This document shows, piece by piece, positions 26,538-38,579 of a stretch of 64,000 bases of DNA; within the stretch, counting starts at the first letter, position 1; each line of letters opens with the position of its first letter. The stretch is from Isoetes taiwanensis (Eukaryota; Streptophyta; Lycopodiopsida; Isoetales; Isoetaceae): the NCBI GenBank assembly GCA_021234155.1, contig JAJEKV010000096.1:874010-938009 (forward strand), given 5' to 3'. Under the pieces are notes generated by a model, which searched no databases, was not told the DNA's origin, and saw only the letters and a list, made by a program, of their open reading frames with translations. The position numbers and the translations under genes are program-made.

Positions 26538-29015
26538 ATGGAAAGAATTTTGTTGTTTGTGTTCTTCCTTGTCAAGCTGTGTTGTAAGTGTGGCGCACAA
26601 AGTGATGACAACGTTGATGCTCTCTTGAGTTTCAAAAATCGTGTGGACCTAGATAATACATTATCAGATTGGACTGCAAAGAATAGCAGTTTAATATGCA
26701 AATGGAGAGGAATCACTTGTTATTCCTCCTCTAGAAGGGTACAAGCCATATATCTTCAATTTTCTGAATTTGATTATACACTTCATGGAACGCTTGGTGC
26801 TGAATTATGCAAATGCAGAGGTCTGCAGAATTTGACAATAAGTGGCTCACATCTGAATGGTTCGATTGATGCATGTTTTGGTTCACTCTCTGCCCTTATC
26901 CTCTTGGATCTCGCTGACAATCAATTGAGTGGCAAGATTCCAAGGGAGCTGGGCAACTGTTTTGCTCTCCAATATCTGGATCTCGGGTTCAATAATTTGA
27001 GTGGCGAGATTCCAAGGGAGTGGGCAATCGTTTACGCTCTCCAATTTTTGTATCTCTGTTACAATAATTTGAGTGGCGAGATTCCAAGGGAGCTGGGCAA
27101 CTGTTCTGCTCTCCAATATCTGTATCTCGGGAGCAATAATTTGAGTGGCGAGATTCCAAGGGAGCTGGGCAACTGTTCTGCTCTCCGATATTTGGGTCTC
27201 CATGACAATCAATTGAGTGGTGAGATTCCAAGGGAGTTGGGCAATTCGGCTCTCAAATCTTTGTATCTCAGCAACAATAATTTGAGTGGCGAGATTCCAA
27301 GGGAGCTGGGCAACTGTTCTGCTCTCAAATATTTGGAGCTCCCGCACAATAATTTGAATGGCGAGATTCCAAGGGAGCTGGGCAAGTGTTCTGCTCTCCA
27401 AGTTTTAGAGCTCAGGGAGAATCAATTGAGTGGCGAGATTCCAAGGGAGCTGGGCAACTGTTCTGCTCTCTCCTATTTTGATCTCTCGTACAATAATTTG
27501 AGTGGCGAGATTCCAAGGGAGCTGCTGGACAACTGTTCTACTCTCTCCTCTTTTAATCTCTGGCACAATAATTTGAGTGGCGAGATTCCAAGGGAGCCAA
27601 GCAACTGTTTCGCTCTCCAAGATTTCGACCTCAGCGACAATCAATTGAGTGGTGAGATTCCAAGGGAGCTGGGCAACTGTTCTGCTCTCCGATATTTGGG
27701 TCTCCATGACAATCAATTGAGTGGTGAGATTCCAAGGGAGTTGGGCAATTCGGCTCTCAAATCTTTGTATCTCAGCAACAATAATTTGAGTGGCGAGATT
27801 CCAAGGGAGCTGGGCAACTGTTCTGCTCTCGAATATTTGATTCTCAGCAACAATAATTTGAGTGGCGAGATTCCAAGGGAGCTGGGCAACTGTTCTGCTC
27901 TCCAATCTTTGGATCTCAGTTTTAATCGGAACCAAAACAATAATGGTCTCACAGGTAGTATACCAGAGGAGCTAGGTAAATCTTCTCTTTATTTGTTATA
28001 TCTGCAAAGCAATAACTTATCGGGAGAGATTCCAAGCAGATTGTTTGCCAATTGTTCTCTGGAATACCTAGATCTCAGTGCCAATAACTTGAGAGACAAA
28101 ATTCCCAAGGAGTTGGGTAACTGCTGGGCTCTGAGCCTTCTTTTTTTAAACTATAACAGTTTGACTAGTATGCTAAATGAGCTTGCTAATCTCTCGTCGC
28201 TCACTTTTCTGGACCTCTCGAACAATTATTTGGCAGGTAATATTTCAGGGTTGTGCAACTGGGAAGGTATTTTCTATCTCAACTTGGCATACACTAATCT
28301 AGAAGGCACAATTCCTCAATGTATTGGTACTTTTCGAAGAAATGCAGTTTTAGATTTGTCAAACAATAAACTTACAGGAAGCCTTCCGGGAGATCTCAGA
28401 GGACTTAGCAATGCGAGCTCCTGGAACAGTTTATGTTTTGAAGACAACATCACAATCTATATAAGATGGAAGGGTACAATCCACCCATTTCAATGTCAAG
28501 AAATAGCAGAGAATATAAGAACATCATTTGATGTGTCTAATAATAAGTTGAATGGACCCATTCCATGGCAGTTTGGTGATCTTCCAATGCTCAAGCAACT
28601 GAACTTATCATATAACTACTTTATCGGAGAGATTCCTCTCCAATTAGGAAATGATAAAGCACTGGAGTCGCTGGATCTTTCATGCAATAACTTAAGTGGT
28701 ACAATCCCATCAGAGTTATGCCGCAATGACAACCTCAGCGTGTATAATGTGTCTCACAACAATTTAAGTGGAGCTATTCCAATAGGTGGTCACTGTGATA
28801 CCTTTAAAGCATCTTCATTTGAAGGAAATCCACAACTGTGTGGTCGGCCTCTATCAGCATGTAAAACAACAACAAATTCAAATAGTGGAGATGGTTTAGC
28901 AAGGGAGAAACAAGATTGGAGTAGCTGGTTAAAAGAATATCTTCAAAACCCTGGGTACTTTATTGGAGCTTGTTTAGGCCTTCTATTGGGCATAATATGT
29001 GCTTTAAAAGTGTAA
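26538..29015 (+). CDS. Leucine-rich-repeat receptor-like protein (LRR-RLP), no kinase
   Basis: This is an intact single-exon gene of 825 residues. A signal peptide (about residues 1-20, MERILLFVFFLVKLC) is followed by an N-terminal cap with DALLSFKNRV and CKWRGITC. About 26 repeats of 24 residues with the plant extracellular consensus (LxxLxLxxNxLSGEIPxELGNC) follow. A non-repeat island sits after about repeat 22 (around residue 610-655). The C-terminal cap has FEGNPQLCG. A single membrane helix (GYFIGACLGLLLGIICAL) ends the protein with only a few cytoplasmic residues. The layout fits plant surface receptors that perceive ligands and need a kinase partner. The repeats are unusually uniform: repeats 6-7 and 13-14 are identical, separated by exactly 504 bases (seven repeats). 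A truncated tandem copy follows. The ligand is unknown. Confidence 0.92.
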   Translation: MERILLFVFFLVKLCCKCGAQSDDNVDALLSFKNRVDLDNTLSDWTAKNSSLICKWRGITCYSSSRRVQAIYLQFSEFDYTLHGTLGAELCKCRGLQNLTISGSHLNGSIDACFGSLSALILLDLADNQLSGKIPRELGNCFALQYLDLGFNNLSGEIPREWAIVYALQFLYLCYNNLSGEIPRELGNCSALQYLYLGSNNLSGEIPRELGNCSALRYLGLHDNQLSGEIPRELGNSALKSLYLSNNNLSGEIPRELGNCSALKYLELPHNNLNGEIPRELGKCSALQVLELRENQLSGEIPRELGNCSALSYFDLSYNNLSGEIPRELLDNCSTLSSFNLWHNNLSGEIPREPSNCFALQDFDLSDNQLSGEIPRELGNCSALRYLGLHDNQLSGEIPRELGNSALKSLYLSNNNLSGEIPRELGNCSALEYLILSNNNLSGEIPRELGNCSALQSLDLSFNRNQNNNGLTGSIPEELGKSSLYLLYLQSNNLSGEIPSRLFANCSLEYLDLSANNLRDKIPKELGNCWALSLLFLNYNSLTSMLNELANLSSLTFLDLSNNYLAGNISGLCNWEGIFYLNLAYTNLEGTIPQCIGTFRRNAVLDLSNNKLTGSLPGDLRGLSNASSWNSLCFEDNITIYIRWKGTIHPFQCQEIAENIRTSFDVSNNKLNGPIPWQFGDLPMLKQLNLSYNYFIGEIPLQLGNDKALESLDLSCNNLSGTIPSELCRNDNLSVYNVSHNNLSGAIPIGGHCDTFKASSFEGNPQLCGRPLSACKTTTNSNSGDGLAREKQDWSSWLKEYLQNPGYFIGACLGLLLGIICALKV

Positions 29016-29189
29016 AACAAGCTTATCATTCGAATTCAAAGCCTGCTTTTATGGCTTTCCCAAAAGATTGCATTGCCCATTAAATTGAGCAACATCGATG
29101 CATTATAACCTAAAGCAATTATATATGTAATTGTCAAAAACTGGATTTTACCTCATAATTATGCTCACTTGATAGTTAGACATCTGCTT

Positions 29190-29282
29190 TATATCCCTCT
29201 ACCTTCTTTCTTTCTCTTCCATCACCGCATTTTCATCTCCATGTTTGTTGCTTGGTCTCCGGTACCCCACCCAAACCCTAAA
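29190..29282 (+). repeat. 3'-flank repeat of the LRR gene, copy 1 (tandem-duplication junction)
   Basis: CTTTATATCCCTCTACCTTC through GGTACCCCACCCAAACCC recurs at about 31047-31135. Copy 1 is cut at 29282 and joined to the middle of an LRR exon. The join defines the duplication breakpoint. Confidence 0.85.
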
Positions 29283-30881
29283 CCCTTATCCTCTTGGATC
29301 TCACCCACAATCAATTGAGTGGCGAGATTCCAAGGGAGCTGGGCAACTGTTCTGCTCTCCAATTTTTGGATCTCAGTGACAATAATTTGAGTGGCGAGAT
29401 TCCAAGAGAGCTGGGCAACTATTTTGCTCTCCAAAATTTGGATCTCGATGAAAATCATTTGAGTGGCGAGATTCCAAGGGAGATGGGCAACTGTTCTGCT
29501 CTCCAAATTTTGTATCTTGGTGAAAATAATTTGAATGGCGAGATCCCAAGGGAGCTGGGCAACTGTTCTGCTCTCCAAGTTTTGGAGCTCAGCGAGAATC
29601 AATTGAGTGGCAAGATTCCAAGGGAGCTGGGCAACTGTTCTGCTCTCGAAATTTTGGATCTCAGCAACAATAATTTGAGTGGTGAGATTCCAAGGGAGTT
29701 GAGCAACTGTTCTACTCTCCGATATTTGGTTCTCTACGTCAATCGATTGAGTGGCGAGATTCCAAGGGAGCTGGGCAACTGTTCTACTCTCCAAGATTTG
29801 GATCTCAGTTTTAATCGGAACCAAAACAATAATGGGCTCACAGGTAGTATACCAGAGGAGCTAGGTAAATCTTTTCTTCATGTGTTATATCTGCAAAGCA
29901 ATAACTTATAGGGAGACATTCCAAGCGGATTGTTTGCCAAGTGTTCTCTGGAATACCTAGATCTCAGTGCCAATAACTTGAGAGACAAAATTCCCAAGGA
30001 GTTGGGTAACTGCTGGGCTCTGAGGCTTCTTTTTTTAAACTATAACAGTTTGATTGGTATGCTAAATGAGCTAGCTAATCCTCGTCGCTCATTTTTCTGG
30101 ACCTCTCGAACAATTATTTGGCAGGTAATATTTCATGGTTGTGCAACTGGGAAGGTATTTTCTATCTCAACTTGGCATACACTAATCTAGAAGGCACAAT
30201 TTCTCAATGTATTGGTACTTTTCGAAGAAATGCAGTTTTAGATTTGTCAAACAATAAACTTACAGGCAGCCTTCCTAGAGTTCTCAGAGGACTTAGCAAT
30301 GCGAGCTCCTGGAACTGTTTTTGTGCAGACACCATCACAATCTATATAAGATGGGAGGGTACAATCCACCCATTTCAATGTCAAGAAATAGCAGAGAATA
30401 TAAGAACATCATTTGATGTGTCCAACAATAAGTTGAAATGGACCCATTCCATGGCAGTTTGGTGATCTTCCAATGCTCAAGCAACTGAATTTATCACATA
30501 ACTACTTTATCGGAGAGATTAGGAAATGATAAAGCACTAGAGTCGCTATGCAATAACTTAAATGGTACAATCCCATCAAAGTTATGCCGCAATGACAACC
30601 TCAGCGTGTATAATGTGTCTAACAACAATTTAAGTGGAGCTATTCCAATAGATGGTCACTGTGATACCTTTAAAGCATCTTGATTTGAAGGAAATCCGCA
30701 ACTGTGTGGTTGGCCTTTATCAGCATGTAAAACAACAACAAATTCAAATAGTGGAGATGGTTTAGCAAGGGAGAAACAAGATTGGAGTAGCTGGTTAAAA
30801 GAATATCTTCAAAACCCTGGGTACTTTATTGGAGCTTGTTTAGGCCTTCTATTGGGCATAATATGTGCTTTAAAAGTGTAA
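29283..30881 (+). pseudogene. Truncated tandem copy of the LRR-RLP gene
   Basis: The copy begins in mid-gene at cccttatcctcttggatctc, equal to position 26893 of the intact gene. It has no signal peptide or N-terminal cap. It retains about eight uniform repeats, then the irregular repeats, the island and the C-terminal end (WSSWLKEYLQNPGYFIGA). Damage includes a stop at about 29909, a frameshift near 30080, a frameshift near 30437, a small deletion near 30520 and a stop at about 30682. Its 3' flank is also duplicated (29016-29282 and 30882-31130). No promoter comes with it, so it is unlikely to be expressed as a receptor. Confidence 0.92.
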
Positions 30882-31786
30882 AACAAGCTTATCATTCGAA
30901 TTCAAAGCCTGCTTTTATGGATTTCCCAAAAGATTGCATTGCCCATTAAATTGAGCAACATGGATAACCTAAAGCAAGTATATATGTAATTGTCAAAAAC
31001 TAGATTTTACCTGATAATTATGCTCACTTGGCAGTTAGACATCCGCTTTATATCCCTCTACCTTCTTTCTTTCTCTTCCATCACCGCATCTTCATCTCTA
31101 TGTTTGTTGCTTGGTCTCCGGTACCCCACCCAAATCCTTTTTTCGTGCATGTCTTTTCTCCTTCTGTTGGTGCTAGGCTGATGTTGATATTTCTCTCTAT
31201 ATTTCTTTCTACTGCCAGGCAACACTGATCCCGTCGTGTCTGTGTATGCCCGGCTCCGTCTGAGTCTGTTCTTCCTCCTTGTTTGCCTATTTCGTGACAT
31301 TTAGGAAGTCGGGAAAATTTTAGGCAATAACCAGTTAACCAGCCACAGTAATCTGAAAGCCAATTTTTACTAGTTCACCAAACTAATCCACTACAGATTA
31401 GTTGGTTTATCCTACCGCCTTATGGCATACAAAGTGGAGGACACGTATAGGCTTAAGTTCTACCATGTCGGGGATCATCATCGTATAACCCAGTAACCAA
31501 CTCCCAAAGATAAACATACACTGGCCAGGTTTGAACCCCTGACCAAATGCACATTTATTTTGGCATTACTAGGCCTATACCAACTCACCTTCTGTGTTTT
31601 TCCGTGGCTATGGTGCACACTCACCCCGTGTTTTGGTCCACTGTTGAAAAGTATAGTTTTCTTAGGTCCACATGTTCTTTATTCAGAGATTTCAAAAAAA
31701 ACCTACATGTAGATCTGTGGAGGTGTGGTTTTACTAACGGTGTTGTTTTTTACGTGGACAAGAAACGTCCACTGTTATTTTTTTAA

Positions 31787-32090
31787 GGAGCTGTGGTTTT
31801 TGTTTTTTTAGGACGTGTGGTTTTTTAAGAAGGTATGTTTTTTGTTAAAAGAACTGTGGTTTTTTCTTTTGAGGTAGTGGTGTTTTTAAGGAGGTGTAGT
31901 TTTTGGAGGTGTGGTTTATAAGTAAGTGTAGTTTTTTTTTTAAGGAGTTGTGGTCTTTGCTTTTAGGACGTGTTTTAAGGAGGTATGTTTTTTGTTAAAG
32001 GAACTGTGGTTTTTTCTTTTGAGGTGGTGATGTTTCTAAGGAGGTGTAGTATTTGGAGGTGTGGTTTATAAATATATAGTTTTTAAGAAG
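31787..32090. repeat. GT-rich tandem duplication (about 150-bp unit, two copies)
   Basis: Copy 1 is about 31787-31936 and copy 2 about 31944-32090. Shared strings include GGTATGTTTTTTGTTAAA, GAACTGTGGTTTTTTCTTTT and GGAGGTGTGGTTTATAA. Within the unit, short GGTGTGGTTTTT-like motifs repeat irregularly. It is non-coding. The stretch 31140-31786 holds nothing recognised. Confidence 0.75.
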
Positions 32091-32392
32091 GTTTTTTCTA
32101 AAGGATGTATGGTTCTCTAAAGGGGTGTGATATTTTAAGGTTCTTTATAGCCAATTTTGTAAGCATCATTATACAATCATTGCACTGCTCCCATCCATAT
32201 GACACCCCATATAGTATTCATGTTGTCATTACATGCCATGTGTAAAAATGCAATATCTCATCTATTGTCCCTCTACCCCTCATGCTTATAGAAAACTAGA
32301 ATGCAAAGGCATTACGAAGATCCCAAAATTGAATTGAATTGAATTTAGCTTTAACATCCATGGGGACCAACAAGTCTATCAGATCCAGTGAG

Positions 32393-32402
32393 AGAGTGTG
32401 TG

Positions 32403-32458
<56 letters not shown>

Positions 32459-32474
32459 TGTGTGTGTGTGTGTT
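32393..32474. repeat. (GTGC)n / (GT)n microsatellite
   Basis: About 15 GTGC units followed by GT units. It forms the left (3') edge of RT-element fragment X1. Confidence 0.95.
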
Positions 32475-32821
32475 TGTTATCAGTGTGTGTGTAATATGCC
32501 CAAACAAAAGACATAACACAATAAAACATAACAATGTTATGCAGCCCATAATACTTCATGAAAGTCTAGAGAAAAAGCAATATATAACTGGTTTAACATG
32601 TCTGCTGTGGAATAGCAGCTGGAAATGCACATGAGCCATCCAATATCACACCTTCAGATGAAGAGGAGGATAAATTTGATAGGAAATCTATACAATAATG
32701 TCCGAAGACAATGTAAATGCTGAAACAATAATAAATTTAACCAGCACAGTAGTCCAATGGAAATCGAGTAGAACCAATGTACGCAAATCCAAAACCTAAG
32801 TTTAAGGATTGATGCTGGTAC

Positions 32822-32920
32822 CTGCAGACCATCCAAGAGCATAAGTTAGTATAAGGATAGTAACTAGACTTGGGAACTGCAGGCGTCAACACATCAATCC
32901 ACTTGTTATCGATGTCCAAA
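32822..32920 (-). CDS. Conserved 99-bp exon of the RT element (copy X1)
   Basis: Flanked by AG and GT on the minus strand, 99 bases, one base plus 32 codons plus two bases. It encodes LDIDNKWIDVLTPAVPKSSY followed by YPYTNLCSWMVCR. Copies at 51974-52072 and 45000-45105 keep the same protein text, with mostly conservative changes. This argues for selection on coding. I do not recognise the motif. Confidence 0.6.
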
Positions 32921-33452
32921 CTTAGACATTGGAAAACATCAAAAAATTCTACTAAAACGAGCTATCATAATAAATAACTGTGTAGACATTAGTACTAATG
33001 CTAAGAGCACATTTGCTTAGCATTAAATGGAACAGAGAACCTGAATCATGCTATCAAAGTTCAAGTGTAAATAATACAGTTATGGATTCTGTAGACAGGT
33101 TATCAGACAATGAAAATCTCCATATGGAATCCTCATTATCTAACAGTTAATTGTATACAAATCCAAAGTTTAAGGATTCTGTAGACTGGTAAGCAGACAA
33201 CGAAAATGAAAATCTCCATATTGAACTATCATTATCTGGTAATTGAATGCATACAAACACTGGAATCACAATCTGAAACCATGTTAAAGCAAGGTACTGA
33301 GTGCTTACATATGTCAATCCATTACTGTTAACCAAACGAAAAGCAAAAAGACACACAAAAGAAAGACAACATCAAAGGAAACAAGGAAGAAAACGGAGCA
33401 GAACAGGGACCAAATCCAACAAATCCAGCAGAGCAGAAGCAACTGCGGAAGA

Positions 33453-34660
33453 TAGAATAGCGAGCTCGCGCATGGCGTTTAGGGTTCGAGCGGCTTAGGG
33501 CAGCCGCCTATGGCGGCGGCAGCCCGTTCCCTTGCAGACCTCTTCAGAATCATGGCTGGAAGGGCCTAGGCGGCCAGGCCTGCTGCTAGCCATCCTCTTG
33601 ATTTGTTTTCCAGGTTTAGGTTGTGGCAAAAGCTCTGGTGGCTGGGCGCCTTTGATCTGGTGCAGACGAAACTTTGCCCATCTTCTCTGAGATCCCAGAC
33701 ATCACCTGAGGCCCGCCTATCTCTGGAAGTTCTTGAGGCCTAGCTGTGGGTCGTCCTGGAGGTAATCTTGTCTTGTTTTTTAGGCCTTTGCAAAGGTTAA
33801 ATGGGAAGCCAGGGTAAATGCTGCACTCCTTGCAGTAGGGGAAGGCCTGCACTCATTGTGGGTTGCTCGCTTTAAGCAGGTGCTCAGATCAGCTGTTCTT
33901 GGTAGGCAGTTGGGTCGTTTGGGCTGAGCCCGTTCTTTGCATATCAGCCTGCTGTGCTACTTGACATGATTGCCATTGGGGCAGAAAATTAAGTCCTTCC
34001 CCTTTCCCAGCTAGGGGGAGATTAGGATTGAAGGATAACTCATGACCGGATGGTATGGGCGATGGAGGAGATTAAAGGAGGAAGTCTTGGGCGGGAGACC
34101 AGATTTCTTTAACAGTTGCTCACTCATGGAGCCATGTTCCTTGCGTTCCAAGGGAACCTGAACCTGGAGCCTTAAGTGAGTTGTCCTGAAGTTGAAGTCT
34201 ATGCAGGCAGGTGAAGCAACATTTGAGAGCGAGTGGATACCCCCCCTGGGGCAGGTTTGTGTAATCTGCTACTTTGCTTGAAGAAGGTGGCATACATCCC
34301 ATAGTACAGTAATGGAAGGGAGAGTCACTTGTAGTATAGCTGGTAGCAAGATAGTCCATGCCAAGTTAACGCGTAGGATGATATTTGCTCCTTGTGCTCT
34401 TCAGCTGTCTGGATCTTGCGGGTATGAGCTTCAGATGGCTTTAACTTTGGACCATCGAGTAATCTCCACCTTCCCTCCAGCTGAAAGGAATGGTACCTGT
34501 TCTTGGATCCTCTGTCTCGGACTATTGGGTAGACCATTGTGCTTGTATTTGAATATCTGGCCTATTGTGGAGCCACTCCAATAAGGTCGTGTACCTCTTT
34601 TTTTATGTTTAATAAAATCAAAACATCTTGCATCCAAAAAAAAAAAAAAAAAAAAAAAAA
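33453..34660 (+). mobile_element. 1.2-kb retroposed insertion with poly(A) tail and 15-bp target duplication
   Basis: AGCAACTGCGGAAGA occurs at 33438-33452 and again at 34661-34675, directly after an A tract (34636-34660). A TTTAATAAAATC signal lies about 25 bases before the tail. This is the signature of L1-type target-primed integration. The body is GC-richer than its surroundings and starts CATGGCGTTTAGGGTTCGAG. It has only short open frames, so it is either a non-autonomous retroposon, a 5'-truncated LINE 3' end or a retrocopied non-coding transcript. Confidence 0.9.
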
Positions 34661-35469
34661 AGCAACTGCGGAAGAGAGGCCGAAATTTGCCCGGACTTGG
34701 CAACCCGACAACAGAAGAATAAATAAACAAAAAATAAAGAGGACAACAAAGTCACTTGATAACAGAAAACGACAAAAGGAAAACAAAAGAAAATAGAATA
34801 AACCGAAACCGACCTGGCAGGGGAAGCGACACCAGGCAGGACGGCCGTACGCGACAGTCAGAAAGCGCCAAACCCAGAGCCAAAGGAAATTTTTTTTAAG
34901 AAAAAGCTAAGAAAATAGAAAGAGAAGGAAAAAAGAAAAATGAAAATTAAAACCAAATAGAGGGAAAAGGAAGATAAAACATAAGCATAAAGAAAAACCA
35001 AAGCCAAGAAAAAGCACTCAAGGAAAAATAAAAAGAAAAAAGGGGAAGAAAGCTAGAACAATTAAAGGAGCCGCAACAGAGACAGAGCAACATAGGAAGC
35101 ACCCAAGAAGAAGGATGCACGAAAAAACAAAAAGACTGGCTAACGACTCAGAGGCAGAGAGCAACACAGACAGGACCACAGGACGGAAAAAAAATAAAAC
35201 GAAAAGAATAAAAATTAATAAATAGATAAACAAAAGCCAAAACAAGGTTAAAAGAAAAAACAAAGCATGACAAGCGCAAGGCCACTGAGCACCATAACCA
35301 TGAAGAAGGAAGCAATAAAAAACAAAGACAATAGCAATGGACTAAATATGTAGTAAGCAACTCAGACAGGCCTTCTCGACGAGAAATAAGGCCTAAATTT
35401 AAGTTAGCCCGTCTGTATAATTCCAACGTCTGATCATTAGAACATTTAGACGTTGCATTTCAAAAAAAA

Positions 35470-36348
<879 letters not shown>

Positions 36349-36540
36349 CCCACCACCAACCCACAGCAACACACAAACCCAATGGGTATATGGGAGTACG
36401 CTGAGCACCACTCCCTAAACGGGTTTGTGTGTGCCAGCTGCTCCACAAAATCCAGAATGAGGTGCATGCAAAAAACCATTTTGCATGAACACTTAAAGAT
36501 ATCTAATTGCATGTAACAATGCCATAAAGAATAAAGAATG

Positions 36541-37903
36541 TCAGGTTAAACTCATACCTGTTTGTTCATGACAAATCAGATGTCTTCTTAGCATATTAGG
36601 ATCACATTTGGCCTCGGGGAATTCATTAGTCTGCAACATGTTTATAACGACGCGCAAGAGCCTGTCTCTCTTGAAGCCATTTTTATAGAAAGCATCAATA
36701 ATGCACGCTATTTCTTTTAGACACGACTCCATATCATTGCAATAATACAGCAAGGGAGAAACTTGAGACAGAATCACTTTATATGCTGCATTAATAGATC
36801 TATTGGAAGCCAGCCATATATATTGTGCATATCTGAAAGGGAGAGATCTTCGCTTGTCAAATTTGGATAGTAGAAAAAGACCAGTAGCCTGGTCCTTGAT
36901 CTGTATGCTTAGACTTAAAAAGTGTGCTTTGGTACAATATGATTCGTCTTCGCGACGTATCACGTCCTCCATTTCCGGTTTAATCTCCAGAAGATTTAGA
37001 GGATAGATAGTAAAGGGATCCATGGGATCCACCTTAGTTCCAGGCCTTAAGAACTTGAACATGTATGGATTGTTCAAAGAACATAGATCATCAATATAAC
37101 GGTTAGTATGTGAAAATAGAGAAAGTAGATCAGATTTACCTAACCGAGATAATTTGGCAATGAACTGGAACTCATAAAAGGATAGATAAAGGTTGCACCA
37201 TATTGGTGAACACGAGAAACCCATGGGGATGCCTTTCACCTGTCGCCACACCCTGTCACCAAGTCTGACAATGCTATGGGGTAATAACCATTCATTCCAA
37301 GCAAGTAGGTCAGCTGCAGATACCATCAACCACCTTTCAGATTGTGGCTGACGTTTCTTCCATTCAAAACAAGAGTCGCCATTATCAAGAAACTGAACAT
37401 ATAAACAGGACTTACTATACTTAGCCTGTTTAAATGCATGTTTGGTGCTCCACGATAAAGCCTCATATAGGCTATCAACACCAAAGAGAGGGATAACCTC
37501 GTAGCATCGCGAAATATCACCAACAAAAATGTTATGAATGCACTCTGGTAGGTTCAACGCAACCTCCATAGTGGAGTCCACCATCCAAAAACTTCTAGTT
37601 TCAACTTTCAAAAACCTGAGAATAGACTGATCAAATGCATAGAACTTTTCGCGTAATAAAGGAATAATAGCCTGTAGAGCCTTGGAAATGAGAGCTGCAA
37701 CTTGTGAAAACACACAACCTGCTGCATTAGTAAGCCACCTCATGGTATTTTTATGGGCCTTAAAAATAGCCATTAAATACGGTAACTTGAGGTTCTTTAT
37801 GTGCATAGCAGGGAAAAGTGTATGCAGATCACATGCAATCTCATTTACACAATCATCTACCAATTTCCAATTTCTGTCTGAGTCTAAACATGGAAGAAAA
37901 TCA
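36541..37903 (-). pseudogene. Reverse transcriptase, C-terminal half (element X2)
   Basis: With 42422-41628 this forms one 718-codon frame once Helitron A2 is removed. RT landmarks in order are: YLMAIFKAHKNTMRWLTNA (primer-grip and fingers-like block), FVGDISRCYEVIP (first catalytic Asp), VKGIPMGFSCSPIWCNLYLS (motif B) and RYIDDLCSLNNP (motif C, Asp pair intact), then AHFLSLSIQIKD and LLSKFDKRRSLPF (thumb). The GIPMG...YIDD pattern followed by an xxKxxDKRxxxPF block resembles a broad family of eukaryotic RTs usually grouped with Penelope-like enzymes. It does not resemble LINE or LTR RTs. The frame ends at 36541; a possible splice donor (CAG|GTATGAG) lies seven codons before the stop. The enzyme would copy RNA into DNA. 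No further catalytic domain is fused. Confidence 0.75.
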
Positions 37904-38076
37904 TCTTATAATGTTATTGTGTAAGTGTTGGACCCAGCCCTAATTTGGACGCTCCAGATTTGATCAAGCCAATGGAGGAGATGATGCCACGTCATATTCT
38001 TAAAACTTGGCTTTTTTTTTTTTGCTAGGGTTAGCGAGGGCGGCGGCCTGAGGCGGCGACGATTGCAGCAGTATCC

Positions 38077-38579
38077 ATGGCAGGCGAAGGGAGCGAGGCT
38101 ACTCCAGCACCTCCCAGACGAATCCCTAAGCTGGCTCTCATGGCTCAGCAGAATCGGCCTGCTGGGCCCTCAACCGAGCAAGCAACGGATCTTGCTCCAG
38201 ACTATGGGTGTTTTGGGATTTTTCCCTGCCGTTTTTATTTGGTTTGGTTTTGGCCAGGCCCATTATGGTAGCTCGGAGGATCGTGGCAGGTTTAGCAAGG
38301 AATCATAAGAAGAGCAATGCTGATAATCATAAGAACAGCTGGCGCAGGTTAGGGTTTAGTAGTATTTTATGGTGAGACCTATTTTAGTTGCTCATGCAAG
38401 CAACCTGCGGTTAAGCAGAGATCATCAAGCAGAACAGAAAATTTTGGATTTGGCAAGGTTAGAGGATCTGCATAATGGAAGGATCGCTTTCGATGGTTCC
38501 AGTTCCCGAATCCGAGTGATAGCACGTGATTCCATTAGTTGGAGTCGTGATGTTTTTTGTGCGTTTGAAATCGTCAGGT
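38077..38579 (+). pseudogene. Possible captured 5' gene fragment in Helitron A2
   Basis: A GC-rich leader (GGGCGGCGGCCTGAGGCGGC) precedes an ATG at 38077 that opens 64 codons starting MAGEGSEATPAPPRR. A second open stretch (about 38432-38578) reads ILDLARLEDLHNGRIAFDG and ends at a plausible donor (CAG|GTAATA). GC content is far above the AT-rich surroundings. The gene is not recognised, and there is no evidence that these pieces make a protein. Confidence 0.3.

Larger units (their letters stand above)
32475..35469 (-). mobile_element. RT-element copy X1: 5' fragment with conserved exon, carrying a retroposed insertion
   Basis: Read on the minus strand, it starts next to the (CT)n/(TG)n tract with the reverse complement of GACGTTGCATTTCAAAA. 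It passes through a T-rich leader that includes GACGGCCGTACG (about 34840). It reaches the 99-bp exon and the start of the following intron, and stops at the (GTGC)n tract. The same order is seen at 44620-45931 plus 51179-51702 (copy X2). About 1.2 kb of unrelated sequence with a poly(A) tail interrupts the leader. The gag-like and RT parts are missing. Confidence 0.65.

Noticed and set aside
26883-27952. Long minus-strand open frames (172 and 176 codons) opposite the LRR gene, and 29222-29824
   Set aside because: They are antisense shadows created by the regular 72-base LRR unit; the repeated peptide (AQLPWNLATQ) only mirrors the sense repeats.
31520-31570. tRNA-like B-box (reverse complement GGTTCAAACCTGG) suggesting a tRNA gene or SINE
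   Set aside because: No cloverleaf and no convincing A-box at the right distance; too weak to report as a feature.
36541-37903. Telomerase or LTR-type reverse transcriptase
   Set aside because: No telomerase T motif, RNA-binding domain, RNase H or integrase nearby; motif B and C text fits neither.
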